A stretch of DNA of 64,000 nucleotides from Rhodococcus sp. SGAir0479 (lineage in GTDB: Bacteria; Actinomycetota; Actinomycetes; Mycobacteriales; Mycobacteriaceae): positions 124,001 to 188,000 of the forward strand of contig NZ_CP039432.1 in the NCBI RefSeq assembly GCF_005484805.1, given 5' to 3'. The notes below the pieces were generated by a model. The model saw only the letters and a list, made by a program, of their open reading frames with translations, was not told the origin of the DNA and ran no database searches. Below are positions 36,041 through 45,085 of the stretch, piece by piece (the first letter of the stretch is position 1; each line of letters starts with the position of its first letter). A program made the translations under genes and the position numbers.

Positions 36041-36319
36041 ATGGTCGTGGCTGTGGGGTGCACCGACGAGGAGGCGACGACGCCGTGCCGGGTCGGCGAT
36101 CCTGATCTGTGGTTCTCGACCGTGCCCGCGGATCTCGAACGCGCCAAACTGCTGTGCGGAGCGTGCGCGATACGCGATCGGTGTCTGCGTGGCGCGCTGG
36201 ACCGGGCCGAGCCGTGGGGTGTGTGGGGCGGCGAGATTCTGCACCGCGGCGCCGTCATCGCCCGTAAGCGCGGGCGCGGACGTCCCCGCACCGTCACGGC
36301 GGCCTGCGGCGCGGGCTAG
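36041..36319 (+). CDS. WhiB7-like Fe-S transcriptional regulator
   Basis: A 92-residue WhiB protein. The 4Fe-4S ligands are Cys16, Cys39, Cys42 and Cys48; the turn is EPWGVWGGEI (57-66); the basic AT-hook-like tail is KRGRGRPR (76-83). The AT-hook and EPWGVWGGEI are diagnostic for WhiB7, the SigA-binding activator of intrinsic antibiotic resistance, and the length equals M. tuberculosis WhiB7. It is not beside uvrD2 as in mycobacteria, so it could be a paralogue. GAGGGGAAG gives a good start. Confidence 0.78.
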   Translation: MVVAVGCTDEEATTPCRVGDPDLWFSTVPADLERAKLLCGACAIRDRCLRGALDRAEPWGVWGGEILHRGAVIARKRGRGRPRTVTAACGAG

Positions 36320-37332
36320 CGGTACGCGCCCGGGGTGTCGCCGGTCCAGCGTTTGAACGCCCGCCGGAAGGCGCTCGGTTCGGAGAACCCGAGACGGGCC
36401 GACAGTTCGTCGACGGGCTCGCCCCGGCGCAGCGCGGCGATCGCCGCGTTCCGCAGCACCTCCTCGCGCAGGTGGTTGAGCGACGTGCCCTCCTGCCGCA
36501 GCAGACGGCGCAGATGGGGCACGCTGATGGACAACATCTCCGCGATCTCGTCCGCGGTACTGGTGCGGCCCCGCACACCCATCTCCAGGACCCGGCGCAC
36601 CTGCGCCGACGCGGTGCTGTCGTAGTCACGTTCGGAAAGAAGAAGATTGGGCGACTCGCGGAGATACTCGGCGAGACTGTCCTCGTCCTGGATGATCGGC
36701 GCTCGCAGGATCGAGTTGTCGAACTCGAGCGAGGCCACCTCGGCGCCGAACGTGACCGGGACGCCGAAGATGGCGTCGTAGTGCTTGGCGAACAGGCGCT
36801 CCGGCTGGGGGTAGGGGATCAGCACCGAGCGCAGTCGCACCCGGCGACCCACCAGCCACGCGGCGAAGCGGTGCAGCAGTATCAACTCGAAATCGGTCAC
36901 CAGCCGCAGCGCCTCGTCGACGAACTCGGGCGCGTACTCGTCGCCGCGCACCTCCACTCGGACCTCGAGGCGAGTCGATTCCGGGCCGGGAACCAGCGTC
37001 AGCGGCGGCACCGGCAGGGCGCGGGTCACGTCCGTCATGCGTTCGAGAGCGCTGCCGAGATTGGGGCGGTGGATGAGCGCCAGACAGATCAGCCGGAAGG
37101 TGCCCCGTGGCACGGGGGCCGCCCCGATCCCGAACAGTTCGTCGTCGGTGAGCTGCCAGGCCGCCTGCGTGAAGGCGGTGACCTGCTCGGGGGTCAGCCG
37201 GGCCCGGGGATCGTGCAGTGTGGCGACGTCGATACCCGACGCGTCGAGAATGGACGTCAGGTCCGCGCCGGCAGCTTCCGCCAGATGGAGGGCGCGACGC
37301 AGGAAGTCCGACGGAACCGTCGCCAGGCTCAC
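36316..37332 (-). CDS. AraC-family regulator (arabinose-binding-like domain plus HTH)
   Basis: A 338-residue regulator. The N-terminal 200 residues resemble the AraC-like ligand-binding domain seen in OruR/ArgR-type and virulence-type regulators (FRLICLALIHRPNLGSAL; FGAEVASLEFDNSILRAPI). The C-terminus has two AraC helix-turn-helix motifs ending LGFSEPSAFRRAFKRWTGDTPGAYR. GTG start with GGAGGTG, overlapping the dapC stop by 4 bases (GTGA), so it is translated from the dapC message. Ends 4 bases inside the convergent whiB gene. Confidence 0.85.
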   Translation of the reverse strand: MSLATVPSDFLRRALHLAEAAGADLTSILDASGIDVATLHDPRARLTPEQVTAFTQAAWQLTDDELFGIGAAPVPRGTFRLICLALIHRPNLGSALERMTDVTRALPVPPLTLVPGPESTRLEVRVEVRGDEYAPEFVDEALRLVTDFELILLHRFAAWLVGRRVRLRSVLIPYPQPERLFAKHYDAIFGVPVTFGAEVASLEFDNSILRAPIIQDEDSLAEYLRESPNLLLSERDYDSTASAQVRRVLEMGVRGRTSTADEIAEMLSISVPHLRRLLRQEGTSLNHLREEVLRNAAIAALRRGEPVDELSARLGFSEPSAFRRAFKRWTGDTPGAYR

Positions 37333-38513
37333 CCGGACACCTCCAACCGCCGCAGACGCCGCGCCGCCTCCGTGAGTACCTCGTCCTGCTTGCAGAACGC
37401 GAAGCGCACCAAGTGGTTCCATCGATCGGGGTGGTCGGTGAAGACGCTGATCGGTACCGCCGCGACCCCGACTCGTTCGGGTAGGCGGCGACAGAACTCG
37501 ACGCCGTCGCGGGTGCCCAGGTCGGTGATGTCGGCGCACAGGAAATAGGTGCCGCCGCCCGAGTGCACCCGGAAGCCGGCGTCGCGCAGCGCGCCCGCCA
37601 GCAGATCCCGCTTGCGCTGCAACGCGTTCCGCATGTCGATCACCCAGTCCTGCTCGTGATCGAGAGCATGGGCGACGGCCGGCTGGAAGGGGCCGCCGGC
37701 CACGAACGACATGAACTGTTTGGCCGTTCGCACGGCGTCGACGAGTTCGGCGGGGCCGCAGACCCACCCGGTCTTCCAGCCGGTGACGTTGAAGGTCTTG
37801 GCCGCGCTCGACACCGTGACGGTGCGCTCGTACATGCCGGGCAGCGACGCCAGCGGCGTGTGGGTGCGCCCGTCGAACACGAGGTGCTCGTACACCTCGT
37901 CGCTGAGCACCAACAGATCCCGCTCGCACGCCAGCTCCGCCACCGCGGACAGTTCGGCGTCGGTGAACACGGTCCCGGTCGGATTGTGCGGCGAGTTCAT
38001 CACCAGCATGCGGGTCTGGGGAGTGACCGCGGCGCGCAGCGCGTCGAGGTCGAGCGCGAACCGCTCGCCGTCGCGTACCAGTGACACCGCACGCCGGGTC
38101 GCACCCGCCAGGGCAACCGCCGCGGCGTAGGAGTCGTAGTACGGCTCCACCAGGAGTACCTCCTCGCCGGGTTCGACGAGGCCGAGAATCGCGGCGCTGA
38201 TGCCCTCGGTGGCGCCGACGGTGACCAGGACCTCGCGGTCGGGATCGTGCTCGATGCCGTACCGCGCGGCGCGGTCGGCTGCGATGGCTTGACGCAGCAC
38301 CGGCATCCCGGGCCCGGGTGGATACTGGTTGAGACCGTCGGCGATGGCTCGGCGCGCGGTGTCGAGCATCGACGCGGGACCGTCGGTGTCGGGGAAGCCC
38401 TGACCCAGGTTGATCGCGTCGTGCTCGGTGGCGAGCGCCGTCATCTCGGCGAAGATCGTGGACGCGAAGGGTTGCAGTCGCGAAACGGTGCGGGAGCGTG
38501 GCGCTGCGGGCAT
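37329..38513 (-). CDS. dapC: PLP-dependent aminotransferase, probable N-succinyldiaminopimelate aminotransferase
   Basis: A 394-residue class I/II aminotransferase. Key blocks are NLGQGFPDTDGP, NQYPPGPG, NSPHNPTG, LSDEVYEHL, PLP-binding Lys239 in SSAAKTFNVTGWK, and WNHLVRFAFCK. It follows M. tuberculosis DapC (Rv0858c) throughout, an enzyme of lysine/diaminopimelate synthesis; that locus is also near XPB and rpfA, as here. Related family members act on kynurenine or methionine, so some doubt remains. Confidence 0.85.
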   Translation of the reverse strand: MPAAPRSRTVSRLQPFASTIFAEMTALATEHDAINLGQGFPDTDGPASMLDTARRAIADGLNQYPPGPGMPVLRQAIAADRAARYGIEHDPDREVLVTVGATEGISAAILGLVEPGEEVLLVEPYYDSYAAAVALAGATRRAVSLVRDGERFALDLDALRAAVTPQTRMLVMNSPHNPTGTVFTDAELSAVAELACERDLLVLSDEVYEHLVFDGRTHTPLASLPGMYERTVTVSSAAKTFNVTGWKTGWVCGPAELVDAVRTAKQFMSFVAGGPFQPAVAHALDHEQDWVIDMRNALQRKRDLLAGALRDAGFRVHSGGGTYFLCADITDLGTRDGVEFCRRLPERVGVAAVPISVFTDHPDRWNHLVRFAFCKQDEVLTEAARRLRRLEVSG

Positions 38514-38633
38514 TTGTCCAGCGTAGCGGGGGCGACGGCGCCTCACGAACTCGGCCGTGTCACGTTCGGCGGCCGTGCGTCGTCCACGTGGTGGACGGCG
38601 CGACCGCCGCGCCGATCGAGGACGGAGGACGTC

Positions 38634-39233
38634 ATGGCTCGCATTCACGCAGTGGCCCCGCAGGAGGCCGGCCGCATTGTCCGCACCGCGTACCGGTTCG
38701 CCGGTCGCCAGTACGGCGAGGTTCCCGAACCGTTCGCGGTCCTGGCCAACCACCCCAAGCTGTTCGCCGTCGCGGCCGGACACGAGATGGGCGCCGAGAA
38801 GGCGTCGACCGTGCTGCCGCCCAATGTCCGCGACATCGCGGTGTACCGGGTGGCGTGGACCGTCGGATGCTCGTGGTGCGTCGACTTCGGCACGATGCTG
38901 CAGCGGCTCGAGGGCCTCGACATCGACCGCCTCCAGCACATCGGCGAGTACGACACCTCCCCGCTGTACAGCGAGGACGAACGTGCCGCGATCGCCTACG
39001 CGGACGCGATGACCGACACCCCGACGACGGCGACCGACGAACAGGTGGCCGACCTCGAGCGCCGGTTCGGCCGGGACGGGGTGGTGGAACTGACCTACCA
39101 GATCGCGCTCGAGAACATGCGCTCGCGCATGAACTCCGCGCTGGGCATCCACGACCAGGGCTTCGACTCCGGCGATGCGTGCCGCGTTCCGTGGGAGACG
39201 CCGAGCGCGAGCGAGACCGAGCGGAAAGCCTGA
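38634..39233 (+). CDS. Carboxymuconolactone decarboxylase/AhpD-like protein
   Basis: A 199-residue all-helical protein with the AhpD-type motif GCSWCVDFG (Cys79 and Cys82), preceded by the NVRDIAVYRVAWTV helix. The pair suggests peroxidase/disulfide chemistry, or the domain may be a decarboxylase relative. GGAGG precedes the ATG at 38634. It is divergent from dapC, with a 120-base region between; convergent with the thioesterase gene. Confidence 0.8.
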   Translation: MARIHAVAPQEAGRIVRTAYRFAGRQYGEVPEPFAVLANHPKLFAVAAGHEMGAEKASTVLPPNVRDIAVYRVAWTVGCSWCVDFGTMLQRLEGLDIDRLQHIGEYDTSPLYSEDERAAIAYADAMTDTPTTATDEQVADLERRFGRDGVVELTYQIALENMRSRMNSALGIHDQGFDSGDACRVPWETPSASETERKA

Positions 39234-39255
39234 CCCGACAGGGTGTTTCGGTCGG

Positions 39256-40023
39256 TCAGGGGCGCACGGTGAGCATCTGGTCGACGGTGCCGACCGGCCC
39301 GTGCCGGTCGTGGATCACGCTGCTGGTGAGTCCCAGGCCGGTCGGGCCGAACGAGACGGTCGTGTCGAAACCGATCCAGTCGCCGCGCGGTCGGGCGAAC
39401 AGGTGTGCGGTGAGATCCACATTGGGGAAGGCGACGTCCTCGGGGCGAGCCCGTACCGCCATCCCGTTGGCGATGTCGAACAGTGTGGCCGCCCGTGCCA
39501 CCTCGCTGATCGGCTCACCCTCGACCAGGTCGTGCGGGGTGCGCACCCAGTAGGTGGCCCGCCCGGGTTCGGAGGCGATCCGGCGGACCTCGGCGGTGGC
39601 GATGAATCCGCCGGCCCAGACGCTCGTCGGATCCCACACCGGCATCTCCTCCGGCGCCGGGATCGGCGGGAACGGTGATCCCGCCAGTGCTGCGGTGTCG
39701 CCCTCCCGCATCAGCCATGCGCGCATCCGCACGGCGGGCCGGTCGTCGTGGACGAGCGTGGCCTCGACCAGTTCGATGGTGCGGCCCGGGCGCACGACCT
39801 GCACCGAGGTCTCGACGCGGTCCACGGGCAGGGTGCCGAGGATGTCGAAGGACAGGCGGGCGATCACGAGTCCGTCGTCGCGGCGCCGATCGCGGTCGCA
39901 TTCGACCACGTGCGTCAGGAGGCCGATGCTCGGGGCGATGTGCTGTTCGTCGGTGTTCCAGGCACCGCTGACGTGCCGGGTCGGATGGAAGACGTGTTCG
40001 CCTTCCCGCTTGAAGTACGCCAT
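39256..40023 (-). CDS. TesB-like acyl-CoA thioesterase family protein
   Basis: A 255-residue double hot-dog protein (FHPTRHVSGAWN...HIAPSIGLLTHVVE; SFDILGTLPVDRVETSVQVVRPGRTIELVEATL; IGFDTTVSFGPTGLGLTSSVIHD). This is the layout of the acyl-CoA thioesterase/4HBT_3 family. AGGAG stands 5 bases before the ATG at 40023. It probably hydrolyses acyl-CoAs; chain length is unknown. Confidence 0.75.
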   Translation of the reverse strand: MAYFKREGEHVFHPTRHVSGAWNTDEQHIAPSIGLLTHVVECDRDRRRDDGLVIARLSFDILGTLPVDRVETSVQVVRPGRTIELVEATLVHDDRPAVRMRAWLMREGDTAALAGSPFPPIPAPEEMPVWDPTSVWAGGFIATAEVRRIASEPGRATYWVRTPHDLVEGEPISEVARAATLFDIANGMAVRARPEDVAFPNVDLTAHLFARPRGDWIGFDTTVSFGPTGLGLTSSVIHDRHGPVGTVDQMLTVRP

Positions 40024-40051
40024 GTCCGCTCCTGCTCGGTCCCGAAGACAT

Positions 40052-40073
40052 CGTCCGACGCTCCGCTCGGACG
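40052..40073. promoter_or_regulatory. Inverted repeat upstream of the thioesterase gene
   Basis: CGTCCGA-N8-TCGGACG, a perfect 7+7 dyad 29 bases upstream of the thioesterase start. It could be an operator. The rest of the gap to 40153 shows only ordinary AT-richer promoter-like sequence. Confidence 0.35.
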
Positions 40074-40153
40074 GTAACACGCAAAACTGACCTCAGAGCC
40101 GTCAGATCGACTGATGAAACCAATATTCGACCGAGAGGTCGAAGACGGCCGGC

Positions 40154-40663
40154 TCAGCCGGAAAACACCGACCAGCAGATGTCGTTGCGTCGCTCCTGGT
40201 CCTCGAGGACCAGTGTCCGGATCGCTTCGGGGAGCCGCGTGCGTTGCCAGTCGCGTTCCAGTCGGCCGGCCCGTGCGCTGTCCGCGTGCGCGCTGCGCAC
40301 CGCCTTGATCGCGTACGCCGCGGCGCCGAGATCGTGTTCGGCGACGTGCCCGACGCACGCCGCCTGACCGGCCGCGTAGGCCGCGAACCGGGCCGCGCCG
40401 GCGAGGGGTCTGGCGGCTCCCATCGCGTGCCCACCCGCCGCGCGTGCCCGCATCATCGCCATCTCGCCCGCAGCCCACGCCCGCGCGGCCGCGATCGCCT
40501 CGCGGGGACGCGGATCGTCGGGCTGCTCGCGCTCGAAGTGGCCCAGCACGTGTTCGGCGCACTCTGCGGCCCACAACGCGAGCAGCCGGTGATCGGCGTC
40601 GGTCAGGGAGCCGCCCCGGCGAACGGTCACGAGGCGGGGGTCGCGGACCTCGGGCAGGATCAT
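40154..40663 (-). CDS. Imm5-like putative immunity protein
   Basis: A 169-residue helical protein. The segments LTDADHRLLALWAAECAEHVLGHF, DDPRPREAIAAARAWAAGE and ARFAAYAAGQAACVGHVAEHDLGAAAYAIKAV match the pattern of the Imm5-like family often annotated as putative immunity protein. No toxin gene lies nearby. The ATG follows the tetR stop by two bases and has no ribosome-binding site, so it is coupled to the TetR gene. The family assignment is from memory of its pattern. Confidence 0.6.
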   Translation of the reverse strand: MILPEVRDPRLVTVRRGGSLTDADHRLLALWAAECAEHVLGHFEREQPDDPRPREAIAAARAWAAGEMAMMRARAAGGHAMGAARPLAGAARFAAYAAGQAACVGHVAEHDLGAAAYAIKAVRSAHADSARAGRLERDWQRTRLPEAIRTLVLEDQERRNDICWSVFSG

Positions 40664-40665
40664 CG

Positions 40666-41304
40666 CTAGACGAACAGGCGCAGCGCACACGCGACGACGG
40701 CCGTCCGCGCGGCGGCGGCGTCCTCGCCGCCCGGGCGGATCCAGACCGCAGCCTGGTTGAGAACGCCGTGCAGGCACTGCATCGCGACGTCGATGTCGGG
40801 GCACGTGAACTCGCCGTCGGCGACGCCGCGCTCGACCACGTCCCGGAACACTGCGTCGTGTCGTCGTCGCATCTCCTTCATCGACTTCTGGACGGTGGAC
40901 GGCCACTCGCGGGGCCACGAGAACACGGTCGCCACCTCGGGTGCGGTCTCGGTCAGGATGCGGACCTGTTCGTCGACGAGCGTGCGCAGCAATTCGGTGG
41001 CCGACGTGGCGTCGGCCTGCTCGGCGCGGTGGGCCAGCCGGGTCATCACCTCGTCGGTCAGGACGTCGAGGACCGCGGCGACGAGCTCGTCCTTGGAGCG
41101 GAAGTAGTGGTACAGAGTGGCTTTGGCGATGTCGGTGCGCTCGGCGACGTCCTCGAGGTTCATCCCCTGGTAGCCGTTGGCGGCCAGGATGCCGATCGCG
41201 GTGCGGACGATCTCGCTCTTGCGGCGGTCGCGGCGGCGCGCGACGCGACCGGCCCGCGGCGCGGCGTCCGATTCGGAGCCGGCGCTCTGCCTGGTGACGT
41301 TCAT
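40666..41304 (-). CDS. TetR-family regulator
   Basis: A 212-residue repressor with a basic head (RVARRRDRRKSEIV), helix-turn-helix (MNLEDVAERTDIAKATLYHYFRSKDELV) and a C-terminal TetR_C domain (VQKSMKEMRRRHDAVFRDVVERGVADGEF). It is divergent from the orphan MCE gene and faces two perfect palindromes at 41409 and 41436, so it likely represses itself and the MCE gene. Confidence 0.85.
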   Translation of the reverse strand: MNVTRQSAGSESDAAPRAGRVARRRDRRKSEIVRTAIGILAANGYQGMNLEDVAERTDIAKATLYHYFRSKDELVAAVLDVLTDEVMTRLAHRAEQADATSATELLRTLVDEQVRILTETAPEVATVFSWPREWPSTVQKSMKEMRRRHDAVFRDVVERGVADGEFTCPDIDVAMQCLHGVLNQAAVWIRPGGEDAAAARTAVVACALRLFV

Positions 41305-41408
41305 GCATCCTCCGTGCGCACCGGGAATCGGCGCGGTCGTCCTCGCCCGCGGTCGGTCGCGGAGCCAGCATAGTCAGCGCGCCGGGTGCCGTGGAGACGC
41401 GCGCGGGC

Positions 41409-41422
41409 TGGACAATTGTCCA
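41409..41422. promoter_or_regulatory. Perfect 14-bp palindrome, probable TetR operator
   Basis: TGGACAATTGTCCA, fully self-complementary, between tetR (start 41304) and the MCE gene (start 41555). TGGACA-n-TGTCCA dyads are classical TetR-type sites in actinobacteria. Confidence 0.6.
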
Positions 41423-41435
41423 TTTTGTAAGCCCC

Positions 41436-41451
41436 GTCACATGAATGTGAC
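41436..41451. promoter_or_regulatory. Second palindrome upstream of the MCE gene
   Basis: GTCACAT-GA-ATGTGAC, 7-base arms with a 2-base spacer, 13 bases beyond the first palindrome. It differs in sequence, so it is probably bound by another protein or forms part of the promoter. Confidence 0.45.
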
Positions 41452-41554
41452 CCGAGGTAACGGATAGCGGTAGCGTGTTGTCCGGGTAACAGCAGGGCGG
41501 TTCACGTGATCTCGCCGACATGCTTGGACGGCGATCAGTGGAGGGCTGTCGACG

Positions 41555-42811
41555 ATGAACATGGTGCCGAAAATGGCCCGCTGGCAGCTCCTGGCCTTCA
41601 TCCTGGTGGGCCTGCTGGGCATCGTCTTCGTCGGCGCGCGGTACGTCCGGCTCGACAACCTCGTGGGCATCGGCCAGTACTCGGTGTACGCGGACCTGCC
41701 CACCTCCGGCGGGATCTTCACCAATGCCGAGGTCACGTATCGCGGCGTGCCGGTCGGACGGGTCGGCGATCTGGCGCTCACGTCCGACGGCGTCCGGGTG
41801 CAGCTGCTCCTCGACGACTCCGCGCCGCGGGTGCCCGCGTCCGCTGCCGCCGTGGTGGCCAATCGGTCCGCGATCGGCGAGCAGTACGTGGACCTGCAGC
41901 CGGCCGCGGACGGCGGCCCGTACCTCTCCGAGGGATCGGTGATCGCCCGCGAGGACACCGCGGTGCCCACTCCCGTCGAGGACCTCGTGGCCTCGGTCGA
42001 CGCGTTCGCGCGCTCGGTGCCTACCGGCAGTCTGCACACCGCGGCCACCGAGCTCGGCAAGGCGTTCGACGGACAGGGCGACAACCTCCGCGCCGTGGTC
42101 GACTCGCTGAACGCGTTCACCCGTGAGGCGGCCGAGGCGCTCCCACAGACCCTGGACCTGGTGTCCGACGGTCGCACCGTGCTGGACGGCCAGGCCGACC
42201 AGTCGTCGGCGATCCGGTCGTTCAGCGCCGACCTGGACGCGCTCACCGCGCAGTTGCGCTCGAGCGATCCCGACGTCCGGCGGCTGATCGGTACGGGCGC
42301 CGCGGCGAGCGACGAGGCGGGCGCACTGGTCCGCGACAGCGGCGCTGACCTCACGACGGTGCTCACCAACACCGAGCAGATCACGTCGTTGGCACCCGCG
42401 CGCGTGCCCTACCTCCGGACGGCGCTGCAGCTGCTGCCGGCGTTGCCCGTGGCTGCTCGCGCGGTCGCGCCGGGCGACGGGACCATCCACTTCGGCCTCG
42501 TCCTCGAGACGAACAATCCGCCGCCGTGCACCATCGGCTACGAGAGCACGTACCGCACGCTCGACGAGATGAAGCAGCGCGACCCGGAGTTCGACGACAG
42601 CCGCGACGAGTTCCCGTTCCCCACCGATGTCCGCTGCCTCGTCCCGCAGGGCAGTCCCACCGGCGTCCGCAGCGCGGAGCGGGCAGTGCTCGCCGATCCC
42701 ACCGTGCCGCAGCCGTGGGACGGCAAGCCCAAGCAGGCCCCGGACGTACTGGACCTCAATCCGATCGCGACTCAGCTCGCCACGGTCATGGGAGTGGCGC
42801 CGCTGAAGTGA
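41555..42811 (+). CDS. Orphan MCE-family (mammalian cell entry) lipid-transport protein
   Basis: A 418-residue protein. A single N-terminal membrane anchor (about 10-28), an MCE/MlaD domain ([27 protein letters not shown]...), a helical/coiled region, and a C-terminal tail with [13 protein letters not shown], the cysteine-bearing segment typical of mycobacterial Mce proteins. Mce proteins normally come as six with two YrbE permeases; here there is one gene alone. The start has GGAGGG upstream. Its last 26 bases overlap the convergent otsA. Confidence 0.85.
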   Translation: MNMVPKMARWQLLAFILVGLLGIVFVGARYVRLDNLVGIGQYSVYADLPTSGGIFTNAEVTYRGVPVGRVGDLALTSDGVRVQLLLDDSAPRVPASAAAVVANRSAIGEQYVDLQPAADGGPYLSEGSVIAREDTAVPTPVEDLVASVDAFARSVPTGSLHTAATELGKAFDGQGDNLRAVVDSLNAFTREAAEALPQTLDLVSDGRTVLDGQADQSSAIRSFSADLDALTAQLRSSDPDVRRLIGTGAAASDEAGALVRDSGADLTTVLTNTEQITSLAPARVPYLRTALQLLPALPVAARAVAPGDGTIHFGLVLETNNPPPCTIGYESTYRTLDEMKQRDPEFDDSRDEFPFPTDVRCLVPQGSPTGVRSAERAVLADPTVPQPWDGKPKQAPDVLDLNPIATQLATVMGVAPLK

Positions 42812-44336
42812 GGTCGAGGCGAGGTTCGTTCGGGGAGAACGGACCCGCCGCGGGCACGGGCCACGACGGGGAGTCACCCGCGTCGAGCGCCGGATCCGGC
42901 TCCGACGCCGACGCGGCCAGCGTGTCGAGGAACGAGTGTGCCCAACGGTGGACGTCGTGCGCCGTGACCTGGGCATGCATCGAAGCCATGCGGGCGCGGC
43001 CCTGCTCCGGCGACTGGTCGAGGGCGGCGACGATCGTGTCCTTCACGAAGTCGAGATCGTGCGGATTGACGAGGAACGCCTCCTGTAGTTCGGACGCCGC
43101 ACCGGTGAACTCGCTCAGGACCAGGGCGCCGTCGTACTCGGGGTGGCACGCCACGTATTCCTTGGCGACGAGGTTCATGCCGTCGCGCAGCGGCGTCACC
43201 AGCATCGCGTCCGCGGCGACGTAGAGCGCGATCAACTCGTCCCGCTCCACCGGCTGGTACAGGTAGTGGACCGGGGGATGGCCGAGCTGGCCGTGGTCGC
43301 CGTTGATCCGCCCCACCTGGGTCTCGATCGCGGCCCGCATCCGTGCATACTGCTCGACCTGTTCTCGGCTGGGCGTCGCCAGCTGGACCATCACGGTGCG
43401 CGTCGGATCGAGGCGGCCCTCGTCGTAGAGCTCGCCGAGGGCGTCCAGGCGGAGGTCGATGCCCTTGGTGTAGTCCAGTCGGTCGACGCCCAACAGGATC
43501 CGGTCCGGGTTGCCGAGGTCCTCGCGGATCTCACGGGCGCGTGCCCGCACCGACTCGCTGCGCGCCCGGGCGACCATGTCGGCGGTGTCGATCGAGATGG
43601 GGAAGGCGCCGACGCGAACCGTCCGGCCCTCGAGTCGGACCTCACCGGGGCCGTCGACGGCGGGACGGGTCTCGAGTTCGAGCAGGCGGCGGGCGAGGAC
43701 GACGAAGTTCTCGGCCCCGCCGGGCAGATGGAAGCCGACCAGATCGGCTCCGAGCATGCCCTCGAGGATGCTGCGGCGCCACGGCAGCTGGGCGAACAGC
43801 TCCACCGGCGGGAACGGAATGTGCAGGAAGAACCCGATCGTGACATCGGGACGCAACTCGCGCAGCATGCGCGGGACGAGCTGGAGCTGGTAGTCGTGGA
43901 CCCACACCGTCGCGCCCGGTGCGGCCGCCTCGGCGGCGGCCTGCGCGAAACGGCGGTTGACGTCGCGATACGTCGCCCACCAGCGACGATCGAAGGTCGG
44001 CTTGACGACCACATCGTGGTAGAGCGGCCACAGCGTGCTGTTGGAGAAGCCCTCGTAGAAGCCCTCCACGTCGGTCGTGTCCAACCGGACCGGGTGGATG
44101 CGCAGACCGTCGTGCTCGAACGGGTCGACGTCGCGCCCGGCCACCCCCGGCCACCCCACCCAGCAGCCGTTCCGGCTACGCAGCACCGGTTCCAGCGCCG
44201 TGACGAGACCGCCGGGGCTGCGTCGCCACGACGTCGAACCGTCCGGCCGCTCTTCCATGTCGACGGGAAGCCGGTTGGCGACGACGACGAAGTCGGACAG
44301 ATCGGTCGAGCGGTCGTCGGAAAGATCCGTTGGCAT
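42786..44336 (-). CDS. otsA: Alpha,alpha-trehalose-phosphate synthase (UDP-forming)
   Basis: A 516-residue GT20 enzyme making trehalose-6-phosphate from UDP-glucose (possibly ADP-glucose) and glucose-6-phosphate. Signature blocks are [69 protein letters not shown] and [16 protein letters not shown]. The start is the ATG at 44336 with GGGAG upstream. No otsB follows, so the phosphatase must be elsewhere. Confidence 0.93.
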   Translation of the reverse strand: MPTDLSDDRSTDLSDFVVVANRLPVDMEERPDGSTSWRRSPGGLVTALEPVLRSRNGCWVGWPGVAGRDVDPFEHDGLRIHPVRLDTTDVEGFYEGFSNSTLWPLYHDVVVKPTFDRRWWATYRDVNRRFAQAAAEAAAPGATVWVHDYQLQLVPRMLRELRPDVTIGFFLHIPFPPVELFAQLPWRRSILEGMLGADLVGFHLPGGAENFVVLARRLLELETRPAVDGPGEVRLEGRTVRVGAFPISIDTADMVARARSESVRARAREIREDLGNPDRILLGVDRLDYTKGIDLRLDALGELYDEGRLDPTRTVMVQLATPSREQVEQYARMRAAIETQVGRINGDHGQLGHPPVHYLYQPVERDELIALYVAADAMLVTPLRDGMNLVAKEYVACHPEYDGALVLSEFTGAASELQEAFLVNPHDLDFVKDTIVAALDQSPEQGRARMASMHAQVTAHDVHRWAHSFLDTLAASASEPDPALDAGDSPSWPVPAAGPFSPNEPRLDLTSAAPLP

Positions 44337-44462
44337 CGAATGGCTCCCAGGGGTAGTCGGTCCGCGGCCGGTGGGCTCCTCGCGCGCGGAGCTGTCGGAC
44401 GCGTGCTCGGCCCGGCGCCGGCGTGCGCGAGAAGGTCGCACCGTCCGTGGGACGGCAAGATC

Positions 44463-44480
44463 TCTATTCTTCGGAATAGA
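44463..44480. promoter_or_regulatory. Perfect UUCG hairpin/operator upstream of otsA
   Basis: TCTATTC-TTCG-GAATAGA, 7-base arms, 127-144 bases upstream of the otsA start. As DNA it is an operator-like dyad; as RNA a stable tetraloop hairpin in a long 5' leader. Confidence 0.4.
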
Positions 44481-44779
44481 TTTGTTGTATCAGCGAACGC
44501 GCTTCTCGGCAACTGGACCACCCGGTTCGGGCGCGTCCGGGGGCGCCGTAAGAGTGGGGTGCGGCCGAATCATCCTGACTGCAGCGGTGTTCCGGAACGG
44601 CGTGAGGACCGCGAGCCCAATATTGCTGGGGCCGAAGTATTTTGACGTTCCACACGGAAACGTTCACCACGCGCCGGCAGTGGGGCGCGGGTGGGGGAGG
44701 GCGCTGAATGCGACACAGCGGTCAATGCGGATCGGCTCGCGAACTGTGCTGCGAAAATCACGGAAGTGAGCGAGACTGA

Positions 44780-44804
44780 GGTGACCCCCTGACAGGAGGT
44801 CACC
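44780..44804 (+). promoter_or_regulatory. Hairpin that can sequester the ribosome-binding site of the 82-aa membrane protein
   Basis: GGTGACC (44780-44786) pairs perfectly with GGTCACC (44798-44804), with an inner CCT/AGG pairing. The Shine-Dalgarno AGGAGG (44794-44799) is contained in this stem. The ATG is at 44808. Confidence 0.5.
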
Positions 44805-44807
44805 GGT

Positions 44808-45056
44808 ATGGAAAGCCGAACGAGCGGATCGAATTCGCAGTCGATGCCCCGAGGTGTCCGGTCAAGCATGTTGCAGGACATGGACTTCGGGAGAGCGGGC
44901 GCCGGTGGAACCGCACTGTGGTGGGTCGTCCTCATGCTCGTGGTCGCGGCGGTCCCGGCCGGTGCGGCGCTGGTGCTCATGGGCTCGGTGGCCCTCGCGG
45001 CGGTCACCGGTCTGGTGACGGCCGGCGGCGTGGCCCTGGCAGCGTTGATGATCTGA
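44808..45056 (+). CDS. Small hypothetical membrane protein (82 aa)
   Basis: A polar head of about 35 residues (MESRTSGSNSQSMPRG) is followed by two hydrophobic helices (ALWWVVLMLVVAAVPAGAALVL; SVALAAVTGLVTAGGVALAALMI), so two membrane spans are expected. Strong Shine-Dalgarno AGGAGG but buried in a hairpin. No family recognised. Confidence 0.6.
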   Translation: MESRTSGSNSQSMPRGVRSSMLQDMDFGRAGAGGTALWWVVLMLVVAAVPAGAALVLMGSVALAAVTGLVTAGGVALAALMI

Positions 45057-45085
45057 ACGAGCCACCGTCCGCGCTCGCACGAACA

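Larger units (their letters stand above)
44337..44807. other. Gene-free region upstream of otsA
   Basis: 471 bases without a convincing gene. Contents: hairpin TCTATTC-TTCG-GAATAGA at 44463-44480, a lower-GC patch around 44600-44670, and the SD-sequestering hairpin at 44780-44804. The otsA promoter should lie in its left part. Confidence 0.55.

Noticed and set aside
41436-41451. GTCACATGAATGTGAC as a CRP site
   Set aside because: The half-sites are inside-out (TCACA first, TGTGA second) relative to TGTGA-N6-TCACA.
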